Assembly: GCF_020907985.1 (NCBI RefSeq)
Contig: NZ_JAJJPA010000022.1
Coordinates: forward strand, 1 to 64,000
Direction: 5' to 3'
Length of the DNA: 64,000 nucleotides
From: Kitasatospora humi
Lineage (GTDB): Bacteria > Actinomycetota > Actinomycetes > Streptomycetales > Streptomycetaceae
This document shows positions 34,226-41,909 of this stretch, one piece after another (position 1 is the first letter of the stretch; each line of letters starts with the position of its first letter). The notes under the pieces are model-generated. The model was not told the DNA's origin. It saw only the letters and a program-made list of their open reading frames with translations, and made no database searches. The position numbers were made by a program, and so were the translations under genes.

Positions 34226-34918
34226 TCAGCTGGTGACGTCGCGGCGGACGAACAGCAGCAGGGCGAGCCCATCGAGCAGCACGAACGGCAGCAGCGCGTG
34301 CGCGAGGGCGCCCGGCAGCGCTTCCACCGTGAGCTTGTGCTGCGTCAACCGCTGGGTCACCAGGCCGGGCAGCCACTGGGTGCTGTGCGCGAACCGCCCC
34401 TCCAGCACGTGCTCGGCGGCCAGGATCCAGGCGAGTGAGACGGTGAGTGCGGCAGGCACACTGCGGGTGAGCAGGCCGGTCGCATGTCCGAAGACGCTCA
34501 GGATCACGCAGGCGCCCAGCAGTTCGGCGGTGGCGGCGGCCATGTCACCGACGCCCGGCATCCGGCCGAACAGCCCGCTGACCGCGTAGCCGGCCGCACC
34601 GGCCAGCACGGCGAAACCGGCGGCGATCGAGGCCGAGGCGGCGAGCTTGCCGAGCCCCAGCCGCAGGCGGGACGGTACGGAGATGAGCCAGGCGCGGATC
34701 GTGCCGCTGCTGAAGTCGCCCGCCGCGGCGGTGGCGGCTCGCCCCATCAGCAGTGTCGCCACCACGATCCCGGCCTGCCGGAACCCCCACAGCGGGGACT
34801 GGTGCTGCGGGCCGGCGTTGGACATCGAGAAGACCATCAGGGCGAAGCAGAACGCCAGGAACCAGGTGGTGCCACGGCTGGTGGAGCGGAGCAGTTCGGC
34901 GCGGTAGCTGCGGATCAT
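34226..34918 (-). CDS. ABC-2 type transporter permease
   Basis: 230 residues; ATG 34918 overlaps the ATPase stop (ATGA). Six hydrophobic segments fit an ABC-2 membrane domain: TTWFLAFCFALMVFSMSN, GFRQAGIVVATLLMGRAATAAAGDFSSGTIRAWLIS (the conserved E/D-F-x-x-G-T block seen in ABC-2 permeases), LAASASIAAGFAVLAGAAGYAV, LLGACVILSVFGHATGLLTRS, AALTVSLAWILAAEHVLEG and ALLPFVLLDGLALLLFVRRD. With its ATPase it should form a small exporter, like bacitracin/lantibiotic-type or daunorubicin-type systems. Confidence 0.85.
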   Translation of the reverse strand: MIRSYRAELLRSTSRGTTWFLAFCFALMVFSMSNAGPQHQSPLWGFRQAGIVVATLLMGRAATAAAGDFSSGTIRAWLISVPSRLRLGLGKLAASASIAAGFAVLAGAAGYAVSGLFGRMPGVGDMAAATAELLGACVILSVFGHATGLLTRSVPAALTVSLAWILAAEHVLEGRFAHSTQWLPGLVTQRLTQHKLTVEALPGALAHALLPFVLLDGLALLLFVRRDVTS

Positions 34919-35820
34919 GAGCGGGCTCCCGAGATCACGGAGTGGAACGCCTCTTCCAGGGTGGGCGTGAGGTGGCTGAGCTCGACCAGCTCGATGCCGG
35001 CGCGGGCCGCGGTGGCGAAGACGTGCTGGGCGGTGGCGTCGGCGCCTCGGCCGTTCGGCGGGGTGCGGATCCCGTCCGGCGCCTGCTCGGCGGCCAGTCC
35101 GTCCGCCCGCATGAGCGCGGCGAGCCGGGTGGTGGCGGCCTGATCGGCGGCCCTGATCCGCAGCCCGGCCGGTCCGACGAACGCGTCGAACGGGCCGTCG
35201 TAGAGCACCTGGCCGCTGTGAAGCAGTGTCAGATCGTCTGCCACGCCGTCGAGTTCCCGCAGCTGGTGGGTTGACACCACCACGGCGCAGCCCTGGTCGG
35301 CGACTTCGCGGATCATGGTGCGCAGCACCGCGATCGCCTGCGGGTCCAGGGCGTTGGTGGGTTCGTCGAGCAGTAGCACCTCGGGGCGGCGCAGCAGGGC
35401 CAGCGCCATGGCGGTGCGTTGGCGGTAGCCCTGGGAGAGCGTGCCCACGCGGCGGTCCAGCACGTGGGTGACCTGGGCCAGTTCGGCGGCTTCGGCGGTC
35501 TCGGCGGCAGTCGCTCCGGTCAGCAGCGCGTGGACCCGCAGGTTCCGGCGCACCGTCAGCGCGGTGTGCAGCGCCGGAGCCTCGATCATCGCGGAGAGCG
35601 GGCGCCGGTCGGACCCGGTCGCGATGCGCACCGCGCCCTGGCCGGGCCGCATCAGACCGGTGACCAGGCGCATCAGGGTGGACTTGCCCGCGCCGTTGAG
35701 ACCCACCAGGGCGGTGACCCGGCCGGGTTTCGGGCTCCAGGTGACCGAGCTGACCGCCCTGGTCGAGCCGAAGGACTTGGACAGATCCGAAAGCACCACA
35801 GGGGCGTTGGAGTTCGGCAT
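34915..35820 (-). CDS. ABC transporter ATP-binding protein
   Basis: 301 residues from ATG 35820. Walker A GLNGAGKST, Q-loop region IEAPALHTALTVRRNLRVHALL, signature LSQGYRQRTAMALALLRRPEVLLLDEPTNALDP containing Walker B and the catalytic Glu, and H-loop VVVSTHQLREL. The C-terminal 90 residues (FDAFVGPAGLRIRAADQAATTRL...LTPTLEEAFHSV) are typical of ABC-2/antibiotic exporter ATPases. Operon with permease and a third membrane protein. The divergent PadR-type gene and the TAGTAC dyads between them suggest PadR control. Confidence 0.92.
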   Translation of the reverse strand: MPNSNAPVVLSDLSKSFGSTRAVSSVTWSPKPGRVTALVGLNGAGKSTLMRLVTGLMRPGQGAVRIATGSDRRPLSAMIEAPALHTALTVRRNLRVHALLTGATAAETAEAAELAQVTHVLDRRVGTLSQGYRQRTAMALALLRRPEVLLLDEPTNALDPQAIAVLRTMIREVADQGCAVVVSTHQLRELDGVADDLTLLHSGQVLYDGPFDAFVGPAGLRIRAADQAATTRLAALMRADGLAAEQAPDGIRTPPNGRGADATAQHVFATAARAGIELVELSHLTPTLEEAFHSVISGARS

Positions 35821-35841
35821 GACCGGGATAGTACACGGCGC

Positions 35842-35862
35842 GTAGTACTTGTCGCGTACTAC
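35842..35862. promoter_or_regulatory. PadR-type operator between ABC transporter operon and padR gene
   Basis: GTAGTAC - TTGTCGC - GTACTAC, a perfect 7-7-7 dyad. Further half-sites TAGTAC (35829-35834) and GCGTAGTAG (35869-35877) flank it, giving four related half-sites within about 50 bp of the 90-bp divergent region. Likely site for the PadR-type regulator encoded at 35911, controlling both directions. Confidence 0.75.
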
Positions 35863-35910
35863 ATGGTGCGTAGTAGTCTGGAGGGCACACGAGGCAGGGG
35901 AGTGAGGCGG

Positions 35911-36210
35911 ATGCAGGCGAACGACGCACAGACGCTGGTGCTGTGCGTGCTGGCCGACGGGCCGCTGCACGGCTACGCCATCAACGCGGCGATCGAGGAG
36001 CTGGTCGGGGAGCGGCTCGGTCCGGGCAGCCTCTACGGCGCGCTGGCCCGGCTGGAGGCCAAGCAGCTGATCGAGCCGGCCGAGGAGCAGGGCCGGCAGC
36101 GGCCGGTGCGGCTGACGCCCGCCGGGCGGGAGGCGCTGGAACGGGAGCTGCGGTCGATGGCCAAGGTCGCCCGTGCGGGACTGCGCAGCCTGGGAGCGAA
36201 CCCGGCATGA
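35911..36210 (+). CDS. PadR family transcriptional regulator (short)
   Basis: 99 residues from ATG 35911 with GGGGAG eight bases upstream. Winged helix only: DAQTLVLCVLADGPLHGYAINAAIEELVGERLGPGSLYGALARLEAKQLIEPAEEQGRQRPVRLTPAGREALERELRSM, with the YG(A/T)L recognition segment. No C-terminal extension, as in the LmrR/short PadR group. The ATGA overlap couples it to the next membrane protein gene. Divergent to the ABC transporter operon across the dyad at 35842-35862. Confidence 0.92.
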   Translation: MQANDAQTLVLCVLADGPLHGYAINAAIEELVGERLGPGSLYGALARLEAKQLIEPAEEQGRQRPVRLTPAGREALERELRSMAKVARAGLRSLGANPA

Positions 36211-36986
36211 CGACCCATCGGGGCCTGGTGCGGCTCTATCCGGCCGCCTTCCGGGACCGCTGGGGTCCCGGGCTGGAGGACGATGCGCGGGCGGCCGGCT
36301 GGAAGGGCTGGCCGAGCCTGCTGGCCGGGATCGCCGACATGTGGCTGCACCCGGCGATCTGGCCGGCCGACTCCAGGGCCCAACGCCGCGAGCGGGTGGC
36401 CACGTTGGGCGTCACCGCCACCATGGTCGCCGTGCTGCTCGCCCGGGCCGCGACCGCTCGTGGCGTCCCGCTCGTCGCAGTGCCGGGTGGCGCCTTGGTG
36501 CTGTGGCCGTGCACCGCGCTCCTGCTGCTCGGGCTCGGCCTGGTCGCGCCGCTGCCCCGGCTCAGCCGGCCGGCGGTGACCGCGGTGCTCGGCCGGGCGG
36601 TGCGCCGGCTCGCCGGTCCGGTGGTGGTCGGTGCCGCCATGGTGGCCGCCGCGCACCGCTATGCGGCCGTGCTGGCGGGCGGCTTCCGGCACCAGCTCAT
36701 GCTGACCGGCTACTGGGGGCTACTGGTCGTCGGTGCGGTGCAGGCCTGCCGGGTGGTCGCGGGACTGGGTGTCAAGGTGGTGGTCGCACCCCGGGTGTGG
36801 CGGTTGCGGCTGGGCATCGCCAGCCTGACCGCGGCCAGCGCGCTCACCGGGTCGGTGGCGCTGGCCGTCGGGCTGGCCCGCCCGCAGGCCGACCGCCCGG
36901 CCATCGCCGCCGGCGGTGCGCTGGTGCTGCTCGCCTGGGCGCTGGCCGCCACGCTGCGGGACCTGCGGGAGACGGTCGCCGACTGA
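36207..36986 (+). CDS. PadR-coupled hypothetical membrane protein
   Basis: 259 residues; ATG 36207 overlaps the PadR stop. The N-terminus TTHRGLVRLYPAAFRDRWGPGLEDDAR is the block that recurs in membrane proteins next to short PadR genes (LYPxxFRxRYGxE). About six membrane segments follow, including VTATMVAVLLARAATARG, LVLWPCTALLLLGLGLVAPL, VVVGAAMVAAAHRYAAVLAGG and LMLTGYWGLLVVGAVQAC. Such partners are thought to sense membrane stress together with PadR, but the mechanism is not established. Confidence 0.78.
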   Translation: MTTHRGLVRLYPAAFRDRWGPGLEDDARAAGWKGWPSLLAGIADMWLHPAIWPADSRAQRRERVATLGVTATMVAVLLARAATARGVPLVAVPGGALVLWPCTALLLLGLGLVAPLPRLSRPAVTAVLGRAVRRLAGPVVVGAAMVAAAHRYAAVLAGGFRHQLMLTGYWGLLVVGAVQACRVVAGLGVKVVVAPRVWRLRLGIASLTAASALTGSVALAVGLARPQADRPAIAAGGALVLLAWALAATLRDLRETVAD

Positions 36987-37029
36987 GCGTCCGTGGACCG
37001 CGCACCGGCGGTGGCCGACCACCGCTCGC

Positions 37030-37078
37030 CGCCGCTCCCCCCTCCCCGCTCACCGCTCCCCGCTCACCGCTCACCGCC
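37030..37078. repeat. Low-complexity CCGCTCACC/CCGCTCCCC repeat
   Basis: CCCCGCTCACCGCTCCCCGC and further CGCTCACC units follow the membrane protein gene ending at 36986; units of 8-9 bp with slips. No gene in the 172-bp gap to 37159. Confidence 0.6.
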
Positions 37079-37158
37079 GGCCACCGCACGGCCGCAGGCA
37101 CGCGCCCAGCACCGTACGGCCGTTGGCGGCGCCGGACCGTCCGGGCGCCCTGCGACCG

Positions 37159-37701
37159 TCAGCCTCCTCCAGCCTCCAGGGTGGCCAGAGTCCGCTCCAG
37201 CCAGGCCAGTTCGGTCTCGCTGGTGGCCCGGGCGATCAGCAGCAGGCCCTGCCGGAACGGATCCGTGATGTCCTCGGCGCCCAGCGGCCGGTCGCCCTCG
37301 TAGAAGAAGCTGCTCGGCTCCCGCAGGAAGGCGAGCCGGCGTCGCAGTACCTGCGCCTGGTCGGCCGGCGTGCCCAGCAGGCGCAGGAAGGCGAGCACCG
37401 TGAACCAGTGGTTCTCGTCGGTGATCTCCACGCCGTCGGCCTCGCGCAGCCGTCGGAGCAGTTCCACCCGCCCCTCGGCGGTGAGGGTGAGCACATGGCG
37501 CGGCGCGGCCCGCGTGCCCGGCTCGGTCTGCCGGGTCAGCCGGCCCGCCTTCTCCAACCGCTTGATCGCCGGATAGAGCGTGCCGTCGGCGATCGGCCGG
37601 ACGTGCCCGGTCAGCTGTGCGACCCGCCGCTTCAGCTCATAGCCGTGCAGCGGCTGCTCGTACAGGAACCCCAGGATCGCCAACTCCAACACAACCAGCA
37701 T
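37159..37701 (-). CDS. PadR family transcriptional regulator with C-terminal helical domain
   Basis: 180 residues from ATG 37701. Winged helix VLELAILGFLYEQPLHGYELKRRVAQLTGHVRPIADGTLYPAIKRLEKAGRLTRQTEPGTRAAPRHVLTLTAEGRVELLRRL, with DGTLYPAIKRL as recognition segment, then a Vir_act_alpha_C-type dimerisation domain (about 95-180). Divergent to an alpha/beta hydrolase gene across the 24-bp palindrome at 37717-37740, which is the obvious operator for both genes. Confidence 0.92.
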   Translation of the reverse strand: MLVVLELAILGFLYEQPLHGYELKRRVAQLTGHVRPIADGTLYPAIKRLEKAGRLTRQTEPGTRAAPRHVLTLTAEGRVELLRRLREADGVEITDENHWFTVLAFLRLLGTPADQAQVLRRRLAFLREPSSFFYEGDRPLGAEDITDPFRQGLLLIARATSETELAWLERTLATLEAGGG

Positions 37702-37716
37702 TATGCCTCACTGTCG

Positions 37717-37740
37717 CTATACATCGGCATCGATGTATAG
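37717..37740. promoter_or_regulatory. Perfect 24-bp PadR-type palindrome
   Basis: CTATACATCG - GCAT - CGATGTATAG, a perfect 10-4-10 dyad in the 95-bp divergent region. TATACAT and ATGTATA are AT-rich islands in GC-rich surroundings and can also serve as -10 elements in each direction, so binding would block both promoters. A related half CGATACAAG follows at 37748. Confidence 0.82.
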
Positions 37741-37796
37741 TCCTGGCGATACAAGAAGCCGGCCGACAGCTGACGGTCGACCGTTGAGGAGGAGCC

Positions 37797-38573
37797 ATGC
37801 GCAATGCCCAGGTGACCGAGTCCGGAGCCCGGATCCGCTGGATCGAGCTGCCGGGCACCGAACCGACTCGGCTCTACCTGCACGGACTCGGCGCCGGCAG
37901 CGGGCCCTACTTCACCGCCTCGGCGGTCCACCCGGAGCTTGCCGGCCACCGCTCGCTCCTACTCGACCTGCTCGGCTTCGGCATCAGCGACCGGCCCACC
38001 GACTTCGACTACACCCTGGAGGACCACGCCGACGCCGTCGCAACCGCGCTGGAAGCGGCGGACGTCGAGGCCGCCGAAGTGATCGCCCACAGCATGGGCG
38101 GCGCGGTGGCGATCGTGCTGGCCGCCCGCCACCCGCGGCTGGTCGCCAAGTTGGTGCTGGTGGACGCCAACCTCGACCCCAACCCGGCGGCCCGCAGCGC
38201 CGGTTCGACCTCCAGCGGGATCGCCTCCTACACGGAGGAGGAGTTCCTGGCCGGCGGCTGGCAGGAGGTGCGCGACCGGGTCGGGCCGCACTGGTGGTCC
38301 ACCATGCGGCTGGCCGGTCGCGAGGCCCTGCACCGCTCCGCCGTCCACCTCGCCGCCGGCAGCACACCCACCATGCGCGAACTGCTGCTGGAGCTGCCGA
38401 TTCCGCGCACCTACCTGCGCCCCGCAGCCGACCCGGCCCTGCCCGGCACCGACCGGTTGGCCGCCCACGGGGTGTCGGTGGTGACCGTCCCGGACTGCGG
38501 CCACAACATCATGCTGGACAACCCGGACGCGTTCGCCCGGGCCACCGCACGCGCCCTGCGCGACGGCCGCTGA
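37797..38573 (+). CDS. Alpha/beta hydrolase next to PadR regulator
   Basis: 258 residues, ATG 37797 with GAGGAGGAG just upstream. RLYLHGLGAGSGPYFTASAVHPELAGHRSLLLDLLGFGISDRP, nucleophile elbow IAHSMGGAVAIVLAARHP (HSMGG), and VTVPDCGHNIMLDNPDAFARA with the catalytic His: a complete Ser-His triad set. Esterase, lactonase or C-C hydrolase-like; substrate unknown. Divergent to the PadR gene, so probably induced when PadR releases the palindrome. Confidence 0.87.
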   Translation: MRNAQVTESGARIRWIELPGTEPTRLYLHGLGAGSGPYFTASAVHPELAGHRSLLLDLLGFGISDRPTDFDYTLEDHADAVATALEAADVEAAEVIAHSMGGAVAIVLAARHPRLVAKLVLVDANLDPNPAARSAGSTSSGIASYTEEEFLAGGWQEVRDRVGPHWWSTMRLAGREALHRSAVHLAAGSTPTMRELLLELPIPRTYLRPAADPALPGTDRLAAHGVSVVTVPDCGHNIMLDNPDAFARATARALRDGR

Positions 38574-38579
38574 TCACGG

Positions 38580-38633
38580 TCCTTCACGAGCGGGAACTCC
38601 TTCACGAGCGGGAACTCCTCCGCGAGCGGGAAC
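38580..38633. repeat. 18-bp tandem repeat, three copies
   Basis: TCCTTCACGAGCGGGAAC (38580-38597), an identical copy (38598-38615) and TCCTCCGCGAGCGGGAAC (38616-38633), beginning seven bases after the stop of the hydrolase gene. A looser repeat, GGGTTCGGCACTCCGAAC and GGGTTCGGTGCTCCGAGC, follows at about 38648-38714. No gene lies between 38574 and 38821. Confidence 0.9.
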
Positions 38634-38821
38634 GAACGGCAACTCCGGGTTCGGCACTCCGAACGGCCGTCCGCGAGCCGACCTGGCGGCAAACCCGGGT
38701 TCGGTGCTCCGAGCTACTCCGAACGGGCGACGCCCAATGCGTACACGATTGGTCACCGGAGCGCGGGGTACGGCACCAGGACCGCAGCCCATCCCTCCCG
38801 GAGAGGAACGTCCGCACGCCC

Positions 38822-40039
38822 ATGAGCGACCTCCACACCATCCCCGAACGCGCGCGCCTGGTGACCACCGCCCGCGCCTGGGCCCACGCCCTCGCCGAGC
38901 ATGCCGACCCGCACGAGGACCTGGTGGTCTACGGCGGGCCGGACAGCTACCTGATCGGCGTCGGCAGCAGCGCCCGGCTGGCGCTCGACGGCACCAGGAC
39001 CGACCCCTGGCCCGCCATCACCGAGTTCCTCGAACAAGCCGCCGGCGCCCCCGTGCTCGGCCACCTCGGCTCCGACCTGCTGCGCGGCCTCGAACCGCGG
39101 CTCGCCCGCGCCGACTACCCGGCCAGCTGGCTCACCCTGCCCCGGCTGCTCTTCCAGGTCGACGCCACCGGCCCGACCGTACTGCGCGGCCGCCCCGGAC
39201 AGAGCTGGGAGACGCTCCGCCCGCGCCTCGCCCACCCGATCGGATCCGTGCCGCTGGCGGACAAGGGCGAGCAGGGCCGTGCCGCCTACGAGGACGCCGT
39301 CCGGCGCGTCCTGGAATGGATCGGCGACAGCGCCGACCACCGCTGCACCCTCGCCCGCCGGGTCGAGGTCAGCACGCGGTTCCCGCTCACCCGCCTGCTG
39401 CTCACCGGGCCGCCGCCGACGCAGACCAGCCGGCTCTTCTACGTCCGGCACGACGGTTTCGAGATGGCCGGCAACAGCCCCGAACTCCTGGTCCACGGCA
39501 ACCTCGCCGCCTTCCGATCCTACAAGCTGGCCGGCACCTACCCCCGCCACCCCGGCGCCACCGACCGCGACCTCGCCGCCGCCTTCGTCAGCGACGGCAA
39601 GATCCTCGCCGAGCACGCCTCGGCCCTCGGTGCCTGGCGCCGCTCGCTGCGCCGCCTCGGCGCGGTGGTCGGCGCCGGCACCTCCGTGCTGGAACGCGCC
39701 CGGCTGCGCCACCTGATGACCGTCCTCACCGTGCAGCCGGAGCACGCCACCCTCACCGACCTACTGCGCGCGGCCCTCCCCACCCCCTGCAACCCGCCCG
39801 CCGGCCTCTCCCTCCTAGCCGAGCTGGAACCCTTCCCGCGGGGTGCCTACCACGGCCTCGTCGGCCGCATCCAGCCAGGCCGCCTCTCCCTCTCCCAGAC
39901 CCTGCGCACCGTGTTCCGCACCGGCACCGACACCTTCACCCACGTCGGCGCCGCCATCACCCGCGACTCCACCCCGGCCGGGGAATGGGCGGACACCTGT
40001 CACAAACTGGCGGACATCGAGATCCCTCTGGAGAGCTGA
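38822..40039 (+). CDS. Divergent chorismate-binding enzyme (anthranilate/isochorismate synthase family)
   Basis: 405 residues from ATG 38822. The C-terminal half has the chorismate-utilising pattern: FYVRHDGFEMAGNSPELLVHGNLAAFRSYKLAGTYPRHPGATDRDL (GxSPE and LAGTxPR blocks), ILAEHASAL, then AGLSLLAELEPFPRGAYHGLVGRI, QTLRTVFRTG, GAAITRDSTPAGEWADTCHKLADIEI. Differences from canonical enzymes: EHxMxVDxxRND is replaced by EHASALGAWRRSL, and the AGAGIVxxSdPexE block reads GAAITRDSTPAGEW, so metal-binding and catalytic residues may be altered. It may be a specialised or inactive paralogue. No partner amidotransferase or isochorismatase gene is adjacent. Confidence 0.75.
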   Translation: MSDLHTIPERARLVTTARAWAHALAEHADPHEDLVVYGGPDSYLIGVGSSARLALDGTRTDPWPAITEFLEQAAGAPVLGHLGSDLLRGLEPRLARADYPASWLTLPRLLFQVDATGPTVLRGRPGQSWETLRPRLAHPIGSVPLADKGEQGRAAYEDAVRRVLEWIGDSADHRCTLARRVEVSTRFPLTRLLLTGPPPTQTSRLFYVRHDGFEMAGNSPELLVHGNLAAFRSYKLAGTYPRHPGATDRDLAAAFVSDGKILAEHASALGAWRRSLRRLGAVVGAGTSVLERARLRHLMTVLTVQPEHATLTDLLRAALPTPCNPPAGLSLLAELEPFPRGAYHGLVGRIQPGRLSLSQTLRTVFRTGTDTFTHVGAAITRDSTPAGEWADTCHKLADIEIPLES

Positions 40040-40046
40040 CGAGCGG

Positions 40047-40091
40047 GCGGCGGCCGGCCCGCGGGTCACCGAACGGGTGGCCGGCCGCCGC
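40047..40091. terminator. Bidirectional hairpin between convergent genes
   Basis: GCGGCGGCCGGCC (40047-40059) pairs perfectly with GGCCGGCCGCCGC (40079-40091), a 13-bp stem with a 19-nt loop. The right arm overlaps the last codons of the small membrane protein gene on the minus strand. Confidence 0.7.
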
Positions 40092-40233
40092 GCCGGAACC
40101 GGAGCGCCCCGAGCACCAGCGCGATCACGAACACCACCACGCCGATGGCCAGCAGGTACAGCAGCCCCTTGGCCACGGCACCGACGATGCCGAGCGCGAT
40201 CGCCACGATCACCAGCAGCAGGACCCACACCAT
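40066..40233 (-). CDS. Small hydrophobic membrane protein (55 aa)
   Basis: ATG 40233 with GAGGGAG upstream. Two hydrophobic helices (VWVLLLVIVAIALGIVGAVAK and LLYLLAIGVVVFVIALVLGAL) are followed by a basic end (RFRRGGRPPVR). Short hydrophobic proteins of this shape are common and conserved in streptomycetes, often beside PRC-barrel genes, but have no known function. Located 22 bp downstream of the PRC-barrel gene, probably one transcript. Confidence 0.68.
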   Translation of the reverse strand: MVWVLLLVIVAIALGIVGAVAKGLLYLLAIGVVVFVIALVLGALRFRRGGRPPVR

Positions 40234-40255
40234 CGGACGCACTCCCTCTCGCGGC

Positions 40256-40618
40256 TCAGCGGCGGGCCAGGCGGCGCTCACCGCGGCTGCCGGGCACGTA
40301 CTCCAGTCGGTAGTACGCGAAGACCGCCGGCTCCTCCTCGGCGGCCAGCACCCCGTCGACATCGATCGCCGGGGCGTCCTTGACCAGGGACTTGGGGAAG
40401 GTGACCCGCACGTATCCGGGGCCCGCCACCGCCCCGATCAGCGGTACGAACACCAGCCGCTGCCGGGTGGGCAAACCTACCGTGACGGTGGCGAAGAAAG
40501 GCTCGTCGTCGACGGTATCCACGTAGACCGATTCCAGGGTGCCGATCCGCTTCCCGGTCTCGTCGACCACGGCGTGCTGACGCCATTCGCGAATGTCGGC
40601 CATTTCGATCGTCGGCAC
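40256..40618 (-). CDS. PRC-barrel domain protein
   Basis: 120 residues from GTG 40618 (GGAGG six bases upstream); ATG 40603 is an alternative. PRC-barrel pattern: ADIREWRQHAVVDETGKRIGTLESVYVDTVDDEPFFATVTVGLPTRQRLVFVPLIGAVAGPGYVRVTFPKSLVKDAP. The last 30 residues are acidic then basic. PRC-barrels occur in photosynthetic reaction centres and in RNA-processing proteins; standalone actinobacterial ones are linked to general stress. Operon with the small hydrophobic protein. Confidence 0.88.
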   Translation of the reverse strand: MPTIEMADIREWRQHAVVDETGKRIGTLESVYVDTVDDEPFFATVTVGLPTRQRLVFVPLIGAVAGPGYVRVTFPKSLVKDAPAIDVDGVLAAEEEPAVFAYYRLEYVPGSRGERRLARR

Positions 40619-40754
40619 GTCGCACCTCCGTCATGTCCATTGCCGTCCATGGTGCCCCAGCGGGCCCGCCGCCGCCCGGCGGCCGCGGCCCTCCCGGTCG
40701 GGGAGCGGGGTGAGGGCGCCGCCCAGTAGCCGCCGGGGCCGACAAGGGGCCCGG

Positions 40755-40964
40755 TCAGTGGGAGACCAGTTCCCGTTCCAGGACCTCCACCAGCTCGTGC
40801 CCGGTCATCCTGGAGCGGCCGTCGACATGGGTGTCCTCGGCCTCCCCGTAGAGCTCGGCCCGGGTCGCGTGCTCCAGCTCCTCGTGCAGCCCGCGGACCG
40901 ACCGACCACGCGCACCCGCCGGTCGCGCCCCCCGTGCCGCCGCCGGTGGTGCCTTCCGTGTCAT
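40755..40964 (-). CDS. Small basic protein with SAP/Rho-N-like C-terminus
   Basis: 69 residues from ATG 40964, which has GGAGGG about 11 bases upstream; a longer reading to 41039 is possible. After an Arg/Ala-rich start the protein reads RGLHEELEHATRAELYGEAEDTHVDGRSRMTGHELVEVLERE. The ELYxxAxxxxVxGRSxMxxxELxxxL pattern is that of the Rho-N/SAP-like helical motif found at the end of many small actinobacterial stress proteins. Function unknown; moderate doubt that the start and extent are right. Confidence 0.5.
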   Translation of the reverse strand: MTRKAPPAAARGARPAGARGRSVRGLHEELEHATRAELYGEAEDTHVDGRSRMTGHELVEVLERELVSH

Positions 40965-41174
40965 CACCGGTCGCGCCCTCCGCGGCACCGGCCGATCAGC
41001 AACTGGCCGACCTCCTCCAGCACCCGTCGACGTCGGCATGGCCGGAGTTCAGCTGATCGAAAAGTCGCTCGACCCGACGGTGGTCCGAATTGATCAATCC
41101 CATGGCATCGTCAGCCTGACCCACTCCTGCCGCACCCTCTGTCACCGCGTGCGCGGTTCGTCGCGACGGCGCGG

Positions 41175-41909
41175 CTACCCCGGTACGGGCTCGCCAATCG
41201 CCTTGACCGGAGTCTTCCCGACGAACCGGGGGCGCAGCACCAGTAGCCCGTCCTCCGGCGCGGCGGCCATCGCGAACGGGTAGCGGTCGGCCCGGAGGCA
41301 GAGCGGGACGTCGTCGGGGTGGACGCCCCGGTAGCCCCGGCGCAGGCCCTCGGCGAGCTCGGCGGCGGCGGGGGAGCGGGCCGCGCGGTGCAGGTAGGGG
41401 GCAGGGTCAGCGGTGGGGTCGGCCACGCGGTGGGCGATGTACTCGGCACAGGCGCGGTCCTCCGGGGCGGTGCCGTCGTCGCCGGTGATCACGAAGGTCA
41501 CCGACGACGACGGTCGGCCATGCAGCAGCCGGGCCGTCGCATCGGCGACCGCGAAGCTCGCGCAGAGCACCAGGCCCGCATCGCGGACGGCCAGCGCGCC
41601 CACCGTGCCGGCCGTCGTCTTCTGCACCACGGTGCGCCCCGCGAGCGGTGTCGAGCGCAGCAGGCCGGGCGAGTTGACCGCGTCGAACCCGGGTGCGGGC
41701 GCGCCGTCCTTCAGCGCGAGCCAGCCGGGATGACGTTCCTTCAGTGCCAACGCCCTGTCGAGTGACTCGGCCGGCACGATCCGCGCGGCTCCCTGTGCGA
41801 AGGCCTGGGCCGCGACGGTGAAGGCACGCAGCACATCGACGACGACGGCGACGCCGGGCGGCTCGGCCAAGTCGGCGAGTTCGGCGATGCCGGCGAAGTG
41901 GAAGGACAT
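41175..41909 (-). CDS. 2-phosphosulfolactate phosphatase (ComB) family protein
   Basis: 244 residues from ATG 41909. ComB pattern: GVAVVVDVLRAFTVAAQAFAQGAARIVPAESLDRALALKERHPGWLALKDGAPAPGFDAVNSPGLL, VVQKTTAGTVGALAVRDAGLVLCASFAVADATARLL, and VTFVITGDDGTAPEDRACAEYIAHRV. The Mg-binding and substrate loops (DVLRAFT, NSP, TTAGT, EDxxCAEYI) are kept. In archaea and some bacteria ComB acts in coenzyme M or sulfolactate metabolism; actinomycetes do not make coenzyme M, so the physiological substrate here is probably another phosphate ester. Confidence 0.85.
   Translation of the reverse strand: MSFHFAGIAELADLAEPPGVAVVVDVLRAFTVAAQAFAQGAARIVPAESLDRALALKERHPGWLALKDGAPAPGFDAVNSPGLLRSTPLAGRTVVQKTTAGTVGALAVRDAGLVLCASFAVADATARLLHGRPSSSVTFVITGDDGTAPEDRACAEYIAHRVADPTADPAPYLHRAARSPAAAELAEGLRRGYRGVHPDDVPLCLRADRYPFAMAAAPEDGLLVLRPRFVGKTPVKAIGEPVPG

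Noticed and set aside
33220..35820. The PadR-linked ABC exporter considered as the missing lanthipeptide transporter
   Set aside because: It is about 11 kb away, has its own PadR circuit, and consists of an ABC-2 permease with separate ATPase instead of RamA/RamB-type fused half-transporters; kept only as a possibility in the findings.
37797..38573. Minus-strand frames opposite the hydrolase gene
   Set aside because: They are the reverse of a well-supported gene with complete triad and ribosome site.
38580..38633. Three 18-bp repeats considered as operator sites (iterons)
   Set aside because: They lie just after a stop codon, have no dyad symmetry, and are matched by similar arrays of different sequence elsewhere, so tandem duplication is the better explanation.
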